A DNA stretch of 64,000 nucleotides from JBBQWT01 sp038210375. Lineage in GTDB: Bacteria > Acidobacteriota > Terriglobia > Terriglobales > Acidobacteriaceae. The position numbers and the translations under genes are program-made. The notes under the pieces were generated by a model, which did not search any database, was not told the origin of the DNA, and saw nothing but the letters and a program-made list of their open reading frames with translations. The stretch spans positions 58,367-122,366 of the forward strand of contig JBBQWT010000008.1 of NCBI GenBank assembly GCA_038210375.1, in the 5' to 3' direction. Positions within the stretch are counted from its first letter, which is position 1, and each line of letters opens with the position of its first letter. Shown here in pieces: positions 1 to 8,355 of this stretch.

Positions 1-369
1 GCTGCCGCGTAGCGCCTTGGCCACCGCCTTGCGCACGGCTTCACCGATGATGGGGAACAGCGAGGTGGCCAGCATGGCCGGGTCGCGCGCCACCGAAATG
101 CGCAACGCTTCTTCGATGAGGGGCTGGAGCGCGACCTGCAGCTTGCGGTCTTGCCGGGCGCGGATGCCGACGGCTTCAGCGATGCTCTTGCTGAGGTCTT
201 CGGCGCGGGCCTGGGGGTCATCGAGCCGGAGTTTGATGGCGTCCAGCTTGGCCAGCTCGGGCCCGACGATCAGCTCGCGCAACTGGCTGTAACGTACTTC
301 GGCGCTATCGCCGTCGCCGTTGGCGCCGGGAGCGGGCGCCAGCTCGTCCTGTCGCGGAATGCTGCTCAT
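1..369 (-). CDS. OmpA-family-like protein, N-terminal fragment (runs off window)
   Basis: The frame is open for 123 codons from an ATG at 369 to the window edge, so only the N-terminus is visible. It starts MSSIPRQDELAPAPG and continues with a region rich in charged helices, including the segment LRELIVGPELAKLDAIKLRL and later SLFPIIGEAVRKAVAKAL. From memory this kind of N-terminal region (LRDLLxGPE... LFPxxGPAIRKAI) precedes a transmembrane helix and a C-terminal OmpA/MotB peptidoglycan-binding domain in cyanobacterial and acidobacterial proteins; that part lies outside the window, so the OmpA assignment is inferred. The coiled-coil gene upstream stops only 16 bases before this start, so the two are likely co-transcribed. 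Confidence 0.6.
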   Translation of the reverse strand, partial: MSSIPRQDELAPAPGANGDGDSAEVRYSQLRELIVGPELAKLDAIKLRLDDPQARAEDLSKSIAEAVGIRARQDRKLQVALQPLIEEALRISVARDPAMLATSLFPIIGEAVRKAVAKALRGS

Positions 370-385
370 TGGGCGCAGCTTGTCC

Positions 386-1003
386 TTAGCCGACCTTGGC
401 CGGTTTTACCTTTTCCGAAGGCCCACCTTCGTCGCTGAGCTGGGTGGCGAATTCGTTGAATAGCGCAGACAAAAGGTGACGGTCGGTCTTGGCGTTGCGC
501 AGTTCATCTACCCGGCGTTCCAGCAGAGCGTTGAGGGCGTCGTGGCGCTGGCGAATTTCGTCCAGCAGCTTGCGCGATTCCGCCATCAACTCGCCCCGCA
601 AACCGCTGTGGGATTCGCCGGTGGAGCTGTCAAGATCGCCGATCTTCTTGGCCAGCGCTTCATGGGTAGACTTGAGGTCGCGATCGATGCTGCTGAGGGT
701 AGTGGCGCGCTCTTCCCGCTCCGCCTTGAGTCGGGCCGCCAGGGCCTGGGTTTCGTTCTTGAAGAATTCTTCCAGGGATTCGAAGCGGCGCTTCATGGTC
801 TCTTTCAAATCCGTAGTTTCGCGAACCAGGGTATCTTCCAGGCGGCTAAAGCGCGTGTCGTAGTTCTTGATCTGCGAGCCGAAAAGGATATCGCGGATCT
901 TCTCGACGCTGGCTCCGGATTCCGTGCCCGGCGCCATGGGACCATCCCCGCTTTCAGTCTTGGTTTTGTTCTCGTTAATCATCTTGGGCTTTGCATCGTT
1001 CAT
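386..1003 (-). CDS. Coiled-coil protein, unknown function
   Basis: 205 residues with no signal peptide or membrane segment. After a low-complexity N-terminus (residues 1-35) almost the whole chain is charged heptad-like helix (about 40-190), for example RFSRLEDTLVRETTDLKET and ERRVDELRNAKTDRHLLSAL, as expected of a rod-like or oligomeric cytoplasmic protein. It is followed after 16 bases by a probable OmpA-family gene, so it may act with that envelope protein. I do not recognise a named domain. Many alternative frames on the other strand are shadows of this G+C-rich coiled coil. Confidence 0.75.
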   Translation of the reverse strand: MNDAKPKMINENKTKTESGDGPMAPGTESGASVEKIRDILFGSQIKNYDTRFSRLEDTLVRETTDLKETMKRRFESLEEFFKNETQALAARLKAEREERATTLSSIDRDLKSTHEALAKKIGDLDSSTGESHSGLRGELMAESRKLLDEIRQRHDALNALLERRVDELRNAKTDRHLLSALFNEFATQLSDEGGPSEKVKPAKVG

Positions 1004-1223
1004 GTCAATTCCTTCGAAGGCAATTTGTTATCTGGTGATCGCTGCTTTCGCAGCCCAGGGGCCGAGGACGCGAAACCGCGCCCGGACTACGCCTCGCCGC
1101 AGGGGGACGGCACAGGGCGCGTCAATTCTACGTCCAACCGGGGGTAACGGCAACCATTCCCCGGGCCCGGGATCTTGAAGTTTGGCCCGCCCGGGTATGC
1201 CTTCATCGCGTCAAGGCCGAATT

Positions 1224-1754
1224 TCACATAGTGCGGCCCGGCCCGCCGGGGCCTGAGCCAAGGTACGCGGCTGCGGTCCCCGACGGCATCAACACCCAAA
1301 GGGTATAAACACCGAGGGCGGTGCCGAAAGGAATGGAGAAGAGCGCCAGGATTCCCAGGATGACCGCCAGCATCCGTGCCCAGGGGGCGCGGTGCATCAG
1401 CCCCCATCCCGCGGCGAGACTCAATGCTCCTTTACAGATAATGAGAAGGGAAATTCCGCCGAGCAGTGGGCGCACGAAGGGCGGAGCGTCCCCCAAGGTC
1501 ACCAACCGCTGGGTGAGAAATACCACCAGCCCCGCGAAAATCAGCAGCACGCTGTACACAATCCACACAATGGAAAGGGTGTGCAGATGGCTTTGCAGCC
1601 GGCGCGCGGGAGTGTCCACCGGATCCAGATGCGCCCCCGCCAGGAGCGGATTGGGAGTGATCACGCCAGCCGGGACCGCCGGCGTGCGTTTGCCGCAAAC
1701 GCTGCAGAATTGTTGTCCCGGGGCAATCTGATTGCCGCAACCATCGCAAAACAT
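1224..1754 (-). CDS. Zinc-ribbon integral membrane protein
   Basis: 176 residues. The N-terminus MFCDGCGNQIAPGQQFCSVC carries two CxxC pairs (C3/C6 and C17/C20) forming a short zinc ribbon. A Pro-rich linker follows, then three to four hydrophobic segments (about residues 58-82, 95-118 and 127-155). The arrangement zinc ribbon plus small polytopic membrane domain is common in bacteria, but no activity is assigned to it. It stands alone on the minus strand, with a 220-base gap to the coiled-coil gene on one side and the glycosidase on the other. The Gly-rich C-terminal tail is unremarkable. Confidence 0.75.
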   Translation of the reverse strand: MFCDGCGNQIAPGQQFCSVCGKRTPAVPAGVITPNPLLAGAHLDPVDTPARRLQSHLHTLSIVWIVYSVLLIFAGLVVFLTQRLVTLGDAPPFVRPLLGGISLLIICKGALSLAAGWGLMHRAPWARMLAVILGILALFSIPFGTALGVYTLWVLMPSGTAAAYLGSGPGGPGRTM

Positions 1755-1917
1755 AGGGTATGACCTCGTGGAATTACCTTAAGCTCGATGCCAAGGATAC
1801 CTCAGGATGATGCGGGGTTCTTTACTTTTTACGCGCCCGATCAATTGCCCTCGTTAGACTGACAACCGATCATCAAGATTGTCAGGGCGGAAGTCTGTCT
1901 GCCTTTCGCGCCCTCAA

Positions 1918-3687
1918 TTAAGGAACAAATCGCAGAAAGGTCACGCCGTAACCCGGCTGCGTAAACTTCATCACCGCGGTTACCGGCAGAGCGCTTTCCG
2001 CGGGGCCTTTGGTTACGTCGGTGGTGGCGTCGATGGTCAGCCGGGTGGCGGAGCGAAAAGCGCCCAGCTCGCTTATATTAAGGTTCACGCTGCGGCTGGC
2101 GCCGCCACTGTCGTTGTCGGCCGCGGTCTTCACCGCATGATTGGCGATCATCACCACCGTGCTGCCGTCACTCTTCTGCACCGCTAGAATTTCCTCGGCG
2201 CCGGAATCGGTGTTGTCGAGCCTGCGCATCTTTCCCGGCGCATCGCCCAGGTAGCGCGACAACCAGTAATCCACCCAGTAGCTGAGGAAGGGCGCCGCGG
2301 TCTGCTGGTTCACCTCGCCATATTGTGGATCGGAATAATAATCCCAGTGGTAGAGTGCCCGGGCCCCGGCCTTTCCCAGTTGGGCGAAGACGTAGGGCCG
2401 CCATCCGGCAAAGAACGAGCTGGATCCGCGCTGGTCGGCCACAAATTTGGTTCCATTACAAGCGCTGATTCCGCCGCCCTTGTCGTAGTCGGCGTTCACG
2501 TTATTTTCGGTCACCCAGACCGGCACCGCCGCCAGCGCGGGATTGGTCTTCAACTGCGAATACAGATAGCTCACCGTGGCGGCGAACTGCGGAACCGTGT
2601 TTAGCAACATCTGGTCGGTGTCATTACGGTTGCAGCTCGAGTAGTAGTGCGTCCCCAGGATATCGACTTGCGCCTTCACGTTGGCAACGAATGGGGGCAT
2701 GGTTTTTTGCGTTTCGGTTCCGAAATCGGCGAGTTCGACCGCCACAAACTTCAAGGTGGGGTCAGCGGCCTGCATCGCCGGCACCGTGGTGTTGTAAAGC
2801 TTCGCATATTCAGCAGCGGATATTCCGTTGATATTGGGCTCGTTATAGATACCCCAGTAGCGAATAGGAAAAGGGCTGGGGGACGCGTGGCGCACGCCGC
2901 CGGCGTCGGTGAATCCTCCCAGGTTGTAATAGCGCACCAGGTTGGCGGCATACCCCGAAAATTCGCTGTAGGTGTTATCGCGCAGCACGCCGCCGCTGGT
3001 GTACATGAACGCCGGAGCAAACGCCACCTGGAACTCAGGACTGTGATCGGTCACGCTCAAGACCGGGGTCAGCACACCGTCGAGCCGGCTGAAATCCCAC
3101 GTGGTGGCTGTTTTCTGGGGGATGTCCTGCGAGACCGCCTGGATGCGCATGTGCCTTCCGCCAAGCTGGTTCAAGGCGTCGGTGGCGGTGGGATGTTCGC
3201 GGAAAAATGCGTCGCTGAATTCAGCGGGCTGGAACGACGTGGTCATGAACACATCGAATACCCCGGTGATATCGGGATGAACCTTCGCGATGGCGTTGAC
3301 CACCAGGTTGAGGGAGAAGGTCCCGCTCGAGGCCGCATCGGAGGCGAGGATGTTTACCACGTAGGTGCCCGCCGGGGTGCCCGCTACGGTGAATGTGACC
3401 TTGCCCGCGTTCCCTGCCCCGGGATTTTCGTAAACCGCGGTTACGCCCGCGGGCAGCGGCGCGGCTTGCAGCGTGATGGCGCCGGAATCCCCTGCCGGCC
3501 GGGTAACGGTCAAAGTCAAGGCAGCGGGTGTGCCGTCAGGCAAGGCATCGAGATTGGCGGCGCCCGCGGTCACCACCAGAGGCTGCGCAACGGCGGGCGG
3601 CGCGCTTCCGCTATTCATCGCGCCCCCGCCGCAGCCGGCCACGAAGAGCAGAAGAGTTGATATCAGTGCGAGACGGATGCGGGGCAT
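1918..3687 (-). CDS. Secreted lipoprotein, glycoside hydrolase-like (GH39-type TIM barrel)
   Basis: The chosen start is the ATG at 3687 because it places a lipoprotein signal at the N-terminus: a basic start, a hydrophobic stretch and the lipobox LFVAGC. The product is then 589 residues. A beta-rich Ig-like segment (about 40-140) precedes a barrel-like domain. The motif RYWGIYNEPNINGISAAEY contains the Asn-Glu pair typical of clan-A glycosidase acid/bases, and PVWVTENNVNAD about 130 residues later fits the nucleophile strand. The C-terminal 100 residues look like a beta-sandwich. This fits GH39/GH51-like enzymes acting on plant or microbial polysaccharide outside the cytoplasm; the exact family and substrate are inference. 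A start 18 codons upstream is possible but would bury the signal peptide. Confidence 0.65.
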   Translation of the reverse strand: MPRIRLALISTLLLFVAGCGGGAMNSGSAPPAVAQPLVVTAGAANLDALPDGTPAALTLTVTRPAGDSGAITLQAAPLPAGVTAVYENPGAGNAGKVTFTVAGTPAGTYVVNILASDAASSGTFSLNLVVNAIAKVHPDITGVFDVFMTTSFQPAEFSDAFFREHPTATDALNQLGGRHMRIQAVSQDIPQKTATTWDFSRLDGVLTPVLSVTDHSPEFQVAFAPAFMYTSGGVLRDNTYSEFSGYAANLVRYYNLGGFTDAGGVRHASPSPFPIRYWGIYNEPNINGISAAEYAKLYNTTVPAMQAADPTLKFVAVELADFGTETQKTMPPFVANVKAQVDILGTHYYSSCNRNDTDQMLLNTVPQFAATVSYLYSQLKTNPALAAVPVWVTENNVNADYDKGGGISACNGTKFVADQRGSSSFFAGWRPYVFAQLGKAGARALYHWDYYSDPQYGEVNQQTAAPFLSYWVDYWLSRYLGDAPGKMRRLDNTDSGAEEILAVQKSDGSTVVMIANHAVKTAADNDSGGASRSVNLNISELGAFRSATRLTIDATTDVTKGPAESALPVTAVMKFTQPGYGVTFLRFVP

Positions 3688-3813
3688 ACCTTGTTTTACC
3701 CGACAGCAGCTGAGGATGTCCACGGAGCGGAAAATACACACGCTCGGTACCGCGGGAATAATTTTCCGATTCTTGTAGAATCCGACTGAACTTTTGATTT
3801 TTGCGGAGGCGCC

Positions 3814-5367
3814 ATGTCTCGCAGGCCAATTTGGTTTCTCTTAATGCTGCTCGTCCTGGCGGTCTCCGCGGGTGCGCAAACTCAGCCTGGGTCACGGCTG
3901 GAAGCCGCTGCGGCGGAACGGCTGGAAGCGATTCGCGATCACCCGCAGTTGCTCGTCCCATTTCTGCGGCAGTTGCCCAAGGGTGGCGACCTGCACAATC
4001 ACCTCAGCGGCGCGGTCTATGCCGAGAGCTTTTTGCAGTACGCCGCCGACGACGGATTGTGCATCGACGCCCAGGCGCTGGCGTTCGCGCCCGCTCCCTG
4101 CGATGCCGCTCACGGGCGCCCTCCGGCCAGCCAGGCATTTGGCGACCCTGCGCTCTACCGCCAGATGATCGACAGTTTTTCCATGCGGCATTTCGTCCCC
4201 GGCGCGCAATCGGGACACGATCATTTCTTCGACACCTTCGGAAAATTCCGGCTGGTCTCACGCCCGGCGCACCTGGCGGAGATGCTGGCCGAAGTGCGCG
4301 CGCGCGCTGCCGCCGAGAATGTTCTCTACCTCGAACTGATCCTCGACCCCACCGGCGGCGCCGCCGCGCGCTTTGCCGCCGGCGCACCAGCGCCTGAAAC
4401 CAACCTCGAAGCAGCGCGCACGCGAGTGTTGGCCGCGGGATTGAACGAAGTGGTGAACAATGCGCGCATGAACCTGGACCAGGCCGAAAGCAAATCGCAA
4501 TCCCTCCTGCATTGCGAGGCCCCGGCGCCCAGCCCGGGCTGCGCCGTGGTGGTGCGTTACGTCGCCGAAGTCCACCGGGGCTTGTCGCCCGCCCAGGTAT
4601 TTGACGAAATGGTCACGGGATTTGAGCTCGCCGGAAAAGATTCACGCCTGGTTGGAGTCAACCTGGTCATGCCCGAAGACGCTTACGTCGAAATGCACGA
4701 CTTCGATCTGCACATGAACATGATGGATTACCTGCATGGCGTATATCCCCGGGTACACATCAGCCTGCACGCCGGCGAGCTTGCTCCCGGCTTGGTGCCG
4801 CCTGAAGGCTTGCGCGATCACATTCGAAAGTCCATCGCGGTCGGCCACGCGGAGCGCATCGGTCACGGGGTCGATGTGATGTATGAGGATGATGCCCGCG
4901 GGTTATTGCGAACCATGGCGCAGCGCCACATCCTGGTGGAAATCTGCCTGACCAGCAACGATGCCATTCTGGGCGTGCGCGGCGGCGACCACCCGCTGCC
5001 CGCTTATCTTCGCTATGGGGTGCCGGTGGCCATTGCCACCGACGACGCCGGGGTTTCACGCTCCGACATGACCCAGGAATATCTTCGCGCGGTGGAAACT
5101 TACGGGTTGGGTTACCGCGAGCTGAAGAACATGATTCGCGACAGCATCGAATACAGTTTTCTTTCCGGCGCCAGCCTGTGGATGGGATCCAACCGTACCG
5201 GACCCCACCGCCGCATGAACTCCGCATGCGCCGGCCAGGGGGCGGCGGCAATTCCATCACTCCCTTGCAAGAATTTTCTGGCGCAAAGCGACCGCGCCAC
5301 CATGCAATGGAAGCTGGAACAGGAGCTCAGGAAATTCGAGGGAGCCGCCGGCGCCGCTGCTGAATAG
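3814..5367 (+). CDS. Secreted adenosine deaminase-like protein (ADGF/CECR1-like)
   Basis: 517 residues, longer than cytosolic adenosine deaminase (about 340). It begins with a signal peptide (MSRRPIWFLLMLLVLAVSAG, cleavage near AQT). Deaminase metal and catalytic motifs occur in the right order: KGGDLHNHLSG with H61 and H63, HAGE, ERIGHGVD, CLTSNDA and ATDDAGVS. Insertions between the first motif and the barrel core, plus the exported location, resemble the adenosine deaminase growth factor group. It probably deaminates extracellular or periplasmic adenosine or a related nucleoside to inosine as part of nucleoside salvage. It lies alone, divergent from the glycosidase gene. The assignment to an amidohydrolase of the adenosine deaminase family is strong; substrate is inferred. 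Confidence 0.85.
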   Translation: MSRRPIWFLLMLLVLAVSAGAQTQPGSRLEAAAAERLEAIRDHPQLLVPFLRQLPKGGDLHNHLSGAVYAESFLQYAADDGLCIDAQALAFAPAPCDAAHGRPPASQAFGDPALYRQMIDSFSMRHFVPGAQSGHDHFFDTFGKFRLVSRPAHLAEMLAEVRARAAAENVLYLELILDPTGGAAARFAAGAPAPETNLEAARTRVLAAGLNEVVNNARMNLDQAESKSQSLLHCEAPAPSPGCAVVVRYVAEVHRGLSPAQVFDEMVTGFELAGKDSRLVGVNLVMPEDAYVEMHDFDLHMNMMDYLHGVYPRVHISLHAGELAPGLVPPEGLRDHIRKSIAVGHAERIGHGVDVMYEDDARGLLRTMAQRHILVEICLTSNDAILGVRGGDHPLPAYLRYGVPVAIATDDAGVSRSDMTQEYLRAVETYGLGYRELKNMIRDSIEYSFLSGASLWMGSNRTGPHRRMNSACAGQGAAAIPSLPCKNFLAQSDRATMQWKLEQELRKFEGAAGAAAE

Positions 5368-5379
5368 AGTTCAAATATC

Positions 5380-5455
5380 TGGAGCCGAAGACGGGAGTCG
5401 AACCCGTGACCTACGGTTTACGAAACCGTTGCTCTGCCAACTGAGCTACTTCGGC
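5380..5455 (-). tRNA. tRNA-Thr (CGT)
   Basis: The minus strand folds as a full cloverleaf: acceptor GCCGAAG/CTTCGGC, D-arm GCTC...GAGC, anticodon stem ACGGT/ACCGT with loop TTCGTAA (anticodon CGT), and T-arm ACGGG-TTCGACT-CCCGT. Discriminator T and an encoded CCA (5380-5382) complete 76 bases. It reads ACG threonine codons. The accessory block at 5554-12487 begins beyond its 5' side. Confidence 0.97.
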
Positions 5456-5553
5456 CCTGTTCGGAAAGAAGTGTAGCAATTCATCAAATGAGATCACACG
5501 AACCGCGAAATCGTTCCTTTAGAAGTCATGTGATATGCCATCAGGACCCGCTG

Positions 5554-7233
5554 TCAGTCCGCCCATTCGATCAGCGCCCAATTGAGAAGCACTCGTTCTC
5601 GATCCTCGATAGCTTTCGCGTTCCAAGTACCATCCGCTTGAATCAGATCCGCCACTTCTCCAGCGATAAGAAGCCCCGTCTGGCGGTACGCTTCAGCTTT
5701 GTCCTTAGGATTTCTTTGTTGCAGCTTTGAATTAAGTCTTGGTGGCAGCAGAACAAGATTTCCGAGCCGATGTTTGATCTTATCAGGTGCCTTGCTCTTA
5801 GCCCATATGTGCTCGATCGATTCAGCAGGGCTTACCATCCATATTTTTTCCCACTGTTCATTTCTGAAATTGAGGTTTTGTTTTTTGGACAAGTGCTCCT
5901 CATAGCGAAACATGAAGTAGCGTAATTCATTTTCCCATGCTTCGTAACAGTTCGCTCGACTTAAATGCGCGACCGACTGCTCGATCGTGAACTTCTCTCC
6001 GATTTCTCTGATCGCCCTTTCTATGTATGACACTGAACTATTTTCGTTAATGATCCTCCAGGCTAGCCGGACGTAGTCACCCACCCGAGTGCGCGCGTCA
6101 TTGCCGAGCATTCCGTAAATGCGAAACGATACCTTTTCCCAAAGCGCCAAAAGCATCTCACGGTTCTTTAGCGTTATGTCTCCGCGAAGGTGAATGGCAG
6201 TGGCTAACAAGCGTGCCTGTGAGATCCGCACTACGGCATTTATGCGTGGATTAGCGCTGACGGTGTCGCAGGCCTGCGTCACGCGAAGTAACCAGCTGGC
6301 GATCTCTCGAATTTGTTTTGCATTTCCCGCCGCAGAGCGCAGTACGTCGACCGAGTTTTGTTCCCCCAATGGTCGGCTGGGTGCCTCTCCAACCTTAAGG
6401 GTGGCGGCGAAACGCAACGCTTCCGTGCTCAATCCCTGTCTTAACCCGATCACCGAGTAAATATCGCGCCAAATTATATGTAAATCGGATATAAGACTCT
6501 TATTGTCAGCGGTCTTTAAATCGAAAGCAGATCCCATTAGTATGCTCTTGAGGCGATCCATCCATGAGACGTCCAAGCCTCGGCTATTCAGGACCTCAAA
6601 AACTGTGTAAACCGATTTTTCATCCCCGATTTCATGGAGCAGAAAAAATAGCCGGTTTTTCAACAGCGCTGCCAATGAAGAAAGAGTCAAATTACTCTTG
6701 ATCCAGCTGGATACAAATTCCTGGCAGTCTTCTATGCACTTAAGAATCTCCCGATCTGCAATTGTCTTGGCGGCGTTTGCAGGCTTCGCGGCCCCTTTGC
6801 GCAAAAAAGTGGCAAAGTATTGACTAGTGTCATGATTTGTTTGTAGCAGTAATAATTCATCAGCTTCGACTTTTACTAAGAGTTCCCCTAACTCTGCTCC
6901 AAGTTTATGTTCTCCTTTATCCTCTGCGGAAAGCGATAGTTTGATGCAGTTGAGAAGTATGATGAGAGTAGTTAGTCGCTGCTGACCATCAACAACCTCC
7001 ACGACGTGAAACTCGTCGGTTCCAAGAATTTGTACCCTGCGGCGGAGGCATACGACCGCGGCCATAAAATGACCCTCGTCTGGCCCTTTTGAGAACATCC
7101 TTTTTATATCGCCAAACAAATCCTGTCGCTCGCGCGAGGTCCAGCTATAAGCCCGTTGGTATTCGGGTATACGAAACAGACGATTATCGAGTAATTTCGA
7201 AAGCGTTAGATATTGGGGTTGAATGTCAATCAT
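5554..7233 (-). CDS. DUF262/DUF1524 protein, single-chain GmrSD-like nuclease
   Basis: 559 residues. The N-terminal DUF262 (ParB/Srx-like) domain shows RIPEYQRAYSW (residues 21-31) and VVDGQQRLTTL (80-90), the DGQQR nucleotide-binding motif. The C-terminal part carries the DUF1524 His-Me-finger-like signature: SIEHIW near residue 475, HRLGNLVLL at about 488-496 and N501 in RLNSKL. This is the layout of fused GmrS-GmrD type IV restriction enzymes, which cut glucosylated or otherwise modified phage DNA in an NTP-dependent way; activity here is inferred from motifs. Base composition is clearly richer in A+T than in the flanking housekeeping genes, a sign of transfer. It is divergent from the three-gene operon that starts at 7582 and may belong to the same defence block. 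Confidence 0.85.
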   Translation of the reverse strand: MIDIQPQYLTLSKLLDNRLFRIPEYQRAYSWTSRERQDLFGDIKRMFSKGPDEGHFMAAVVCLRRRVQILGTDEFHVVEVVDGQQRLTTLIILLNCIKLSLSAEDKGEHKLGAELGELLVKVEADELLLLQTNHDTSQYFATFLRKGAAKPANAAKTIADREILKCIEDCQEFVSSWIKSNLTLSSLAALLKNRLFFLLHEIGDEKSVYTVFEVLNSRGLDVSWMDRLKSILMGSAFDLKTADNKSLISDLHIIWRDIYSVIGLRQGLSTEALRFAATLKVGEAPSRPLGEQNSVDVLRSAAGNAKQIREIASWLLRVTQACDTVSANPRINAVVRISQARLLATAIHLRGDITLKNREMLLALWEKVSFRIYGMLGNDARTRVGDYVRLAWRIINENSSVSYIERAIREIGEKFTIEQSVAHLSRANCYEAWENELRYFMFRYEEHLSKKQNLNFRNEQWEKIWMVSPAESIEHIWAKSKAPDKIKHRLGNLVLLPPRLNSKLQQRNPKDKAEAYRQTGLLIAGEVADLIQADGTWNAKAIEDRERVLLNWALIEWAD

Positions 7234-7581
7234 CGTAGGAAGAATTCTCCGATCAAGTTATTGAACCTGCGATAGCGTAGCTTGCTCATCGGATCTCCGT
7301 GGCATGGAGTAACTCATTCCCTCACCGCCTAAGTGATTGAGATCCTGCACGGCGAAGCAGCCCTTCAAACGTGCTTAGTGCGACGATGAAGTCCATAGGT
7401 TGCGTCGAAGATGCTATGCAGGTATACACCTTAGTCCCGAAAATCTTGAAATTGAAAGTCCAGTAAGGATCAAGGAGATCACGCATCAAACAACATGCAT
7501 GCGTTAGCCTGACCTTGAACGCAACCACCAAACTAGATACCTGAATTTTCGGTTGAAAGAAAGTGAAGTGATTAGAAGTGG
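7234..7581 (+). promoter_or_regulatory. Divergent intergenic region of the accessory block
   Basis: These 348 bases lie between the start of the DUF262 gene (minus strand) and the first gene of the GHKL operon (plus strand), so they must hold promoters for both. No long frame with coding character, no tRNA and no clear inverted repeat was recognised. The region is A+T-rich. I cannot name -10/-35 boxes with confidence. Confidence 0.35.
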
Positions 7582-8355
7582 TTGCGGCTGTCGATCGGGT
7601 GGTTCACGACCGCAGTAATTCAAAGCCTTGATTTTCGGGCGGAGATTCTAAAACTACGAGTGGAGCGGAGACAGTCGGAGACAGCTAAGACTCTGCAAGA
7701 AATCTTGGAGGTCGTGGTAAAGTATGGCGAAGATCCTGACATGGGAAAGCGTACATTACAGCCCGGCGGGACCAACCCGTCAATAGTGCATGAGAAGAAA
7801 CTCCCAACTCGCCAAGTTGTAGTTATCGCAGCATATATGATCGGCGGTAGCGACTCAGCGGTAGAAACAGAAGACATCGCAGTGAAGGCGAACGAGATTG
7901 CGCCCGGCAGGTTTAATTGGCGAAAGTATCCAGGTCAGGTCAATCTTGAATCCGTCAGAAAGCGCCTTTCGGACGCTAGCAAACCTGTTACGGGAAAATT
8001 GCTAATTGGCTCCGATCGCAACGGATGGCTGCTAACTACTGCTGGCATTGAATTTGCCAAGGATCACGTTGGGGCAATTTCTAAAGAGGCTTCGCGGCCC
8101 TTTTCTTTAAGCGAGCGTGCGTTTCTGAGGGCCGAGCGAGATCGCCTTCGCGAAACCGATGCTTATCGAAAATTTTACCAGAAGAAACCGGATCAAATTA
8201 CAAAACGGGAAGCAGAAACTTTCTTTCGAATTGACGATTACGTCATTGGGGACTTTCGCACCAAAAAAGTACGTCGTCTTGTCGACGCATTTAGCGCGGA
8301 TGTAGAAATCGGCTCTCTCGTTTCACGCCTAGCGGTAATGGTCGAGAATAAATAA
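7582..8355 (+). CDS. Winged-helix protein, first gene of GHKL-ATPase operon
   Basis: The frame gives up to 257 residues from a TTG at 7582; GTG 7714 and ATG 7741 (MGKRTLQPGG...) are alternative starts, and none has a strong ribosome-binding site, so the N-terminus is uncertain. Residues from about 75 to 165 look like a winged helix-turn-helix: PTRQVVVIAAYMIGG, then VETEDIAVKANEI, then a beta-hairpin-like NGWLLTTAGIEFAKD. The rest is charged helix. It is not a family I can name. The stop codon overlaps the ATG of the ATPase gene (TAATG at 8353-8357), which implies translational coupling and joint function. It may act as a DNA- or partner-binding adaptor for the ATPase; that is inference. Composition is A+T-rich like its neighbours. 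Confidence 0.7.
   Translation: MRLSIGWFTTAVIQSLDFRAEILKLRVERRQSETAKTLQEILEVVVKYGEDPDMGKRTLQPGGTNPSIVHEKKLPTRQVVVIAAYMIGGSDSAVETEDIAVKANEIAPGRFNWRKYPGQVNLESVRKRLSDASKPVTGKLLIGSDRNGWLLTTAGIEFAKDHVGAISKEASRPFSLSERAFLRAERDRLRETDAYRKFYQKKPDQITKREAETFFRIDDYVIGDFRTKKVRRLVDAFSADVEIGSLVSRLAVMVENK

Noticed and set aside
2647..3660. 337-codon open frame opposite the glycosidase gene
   Set aside because: It mirrors a G+C-rich real gene, is rich in Arg/Gly/His and shows no domain; the minus-strand gene has a signal peptide and catalytic motifs.
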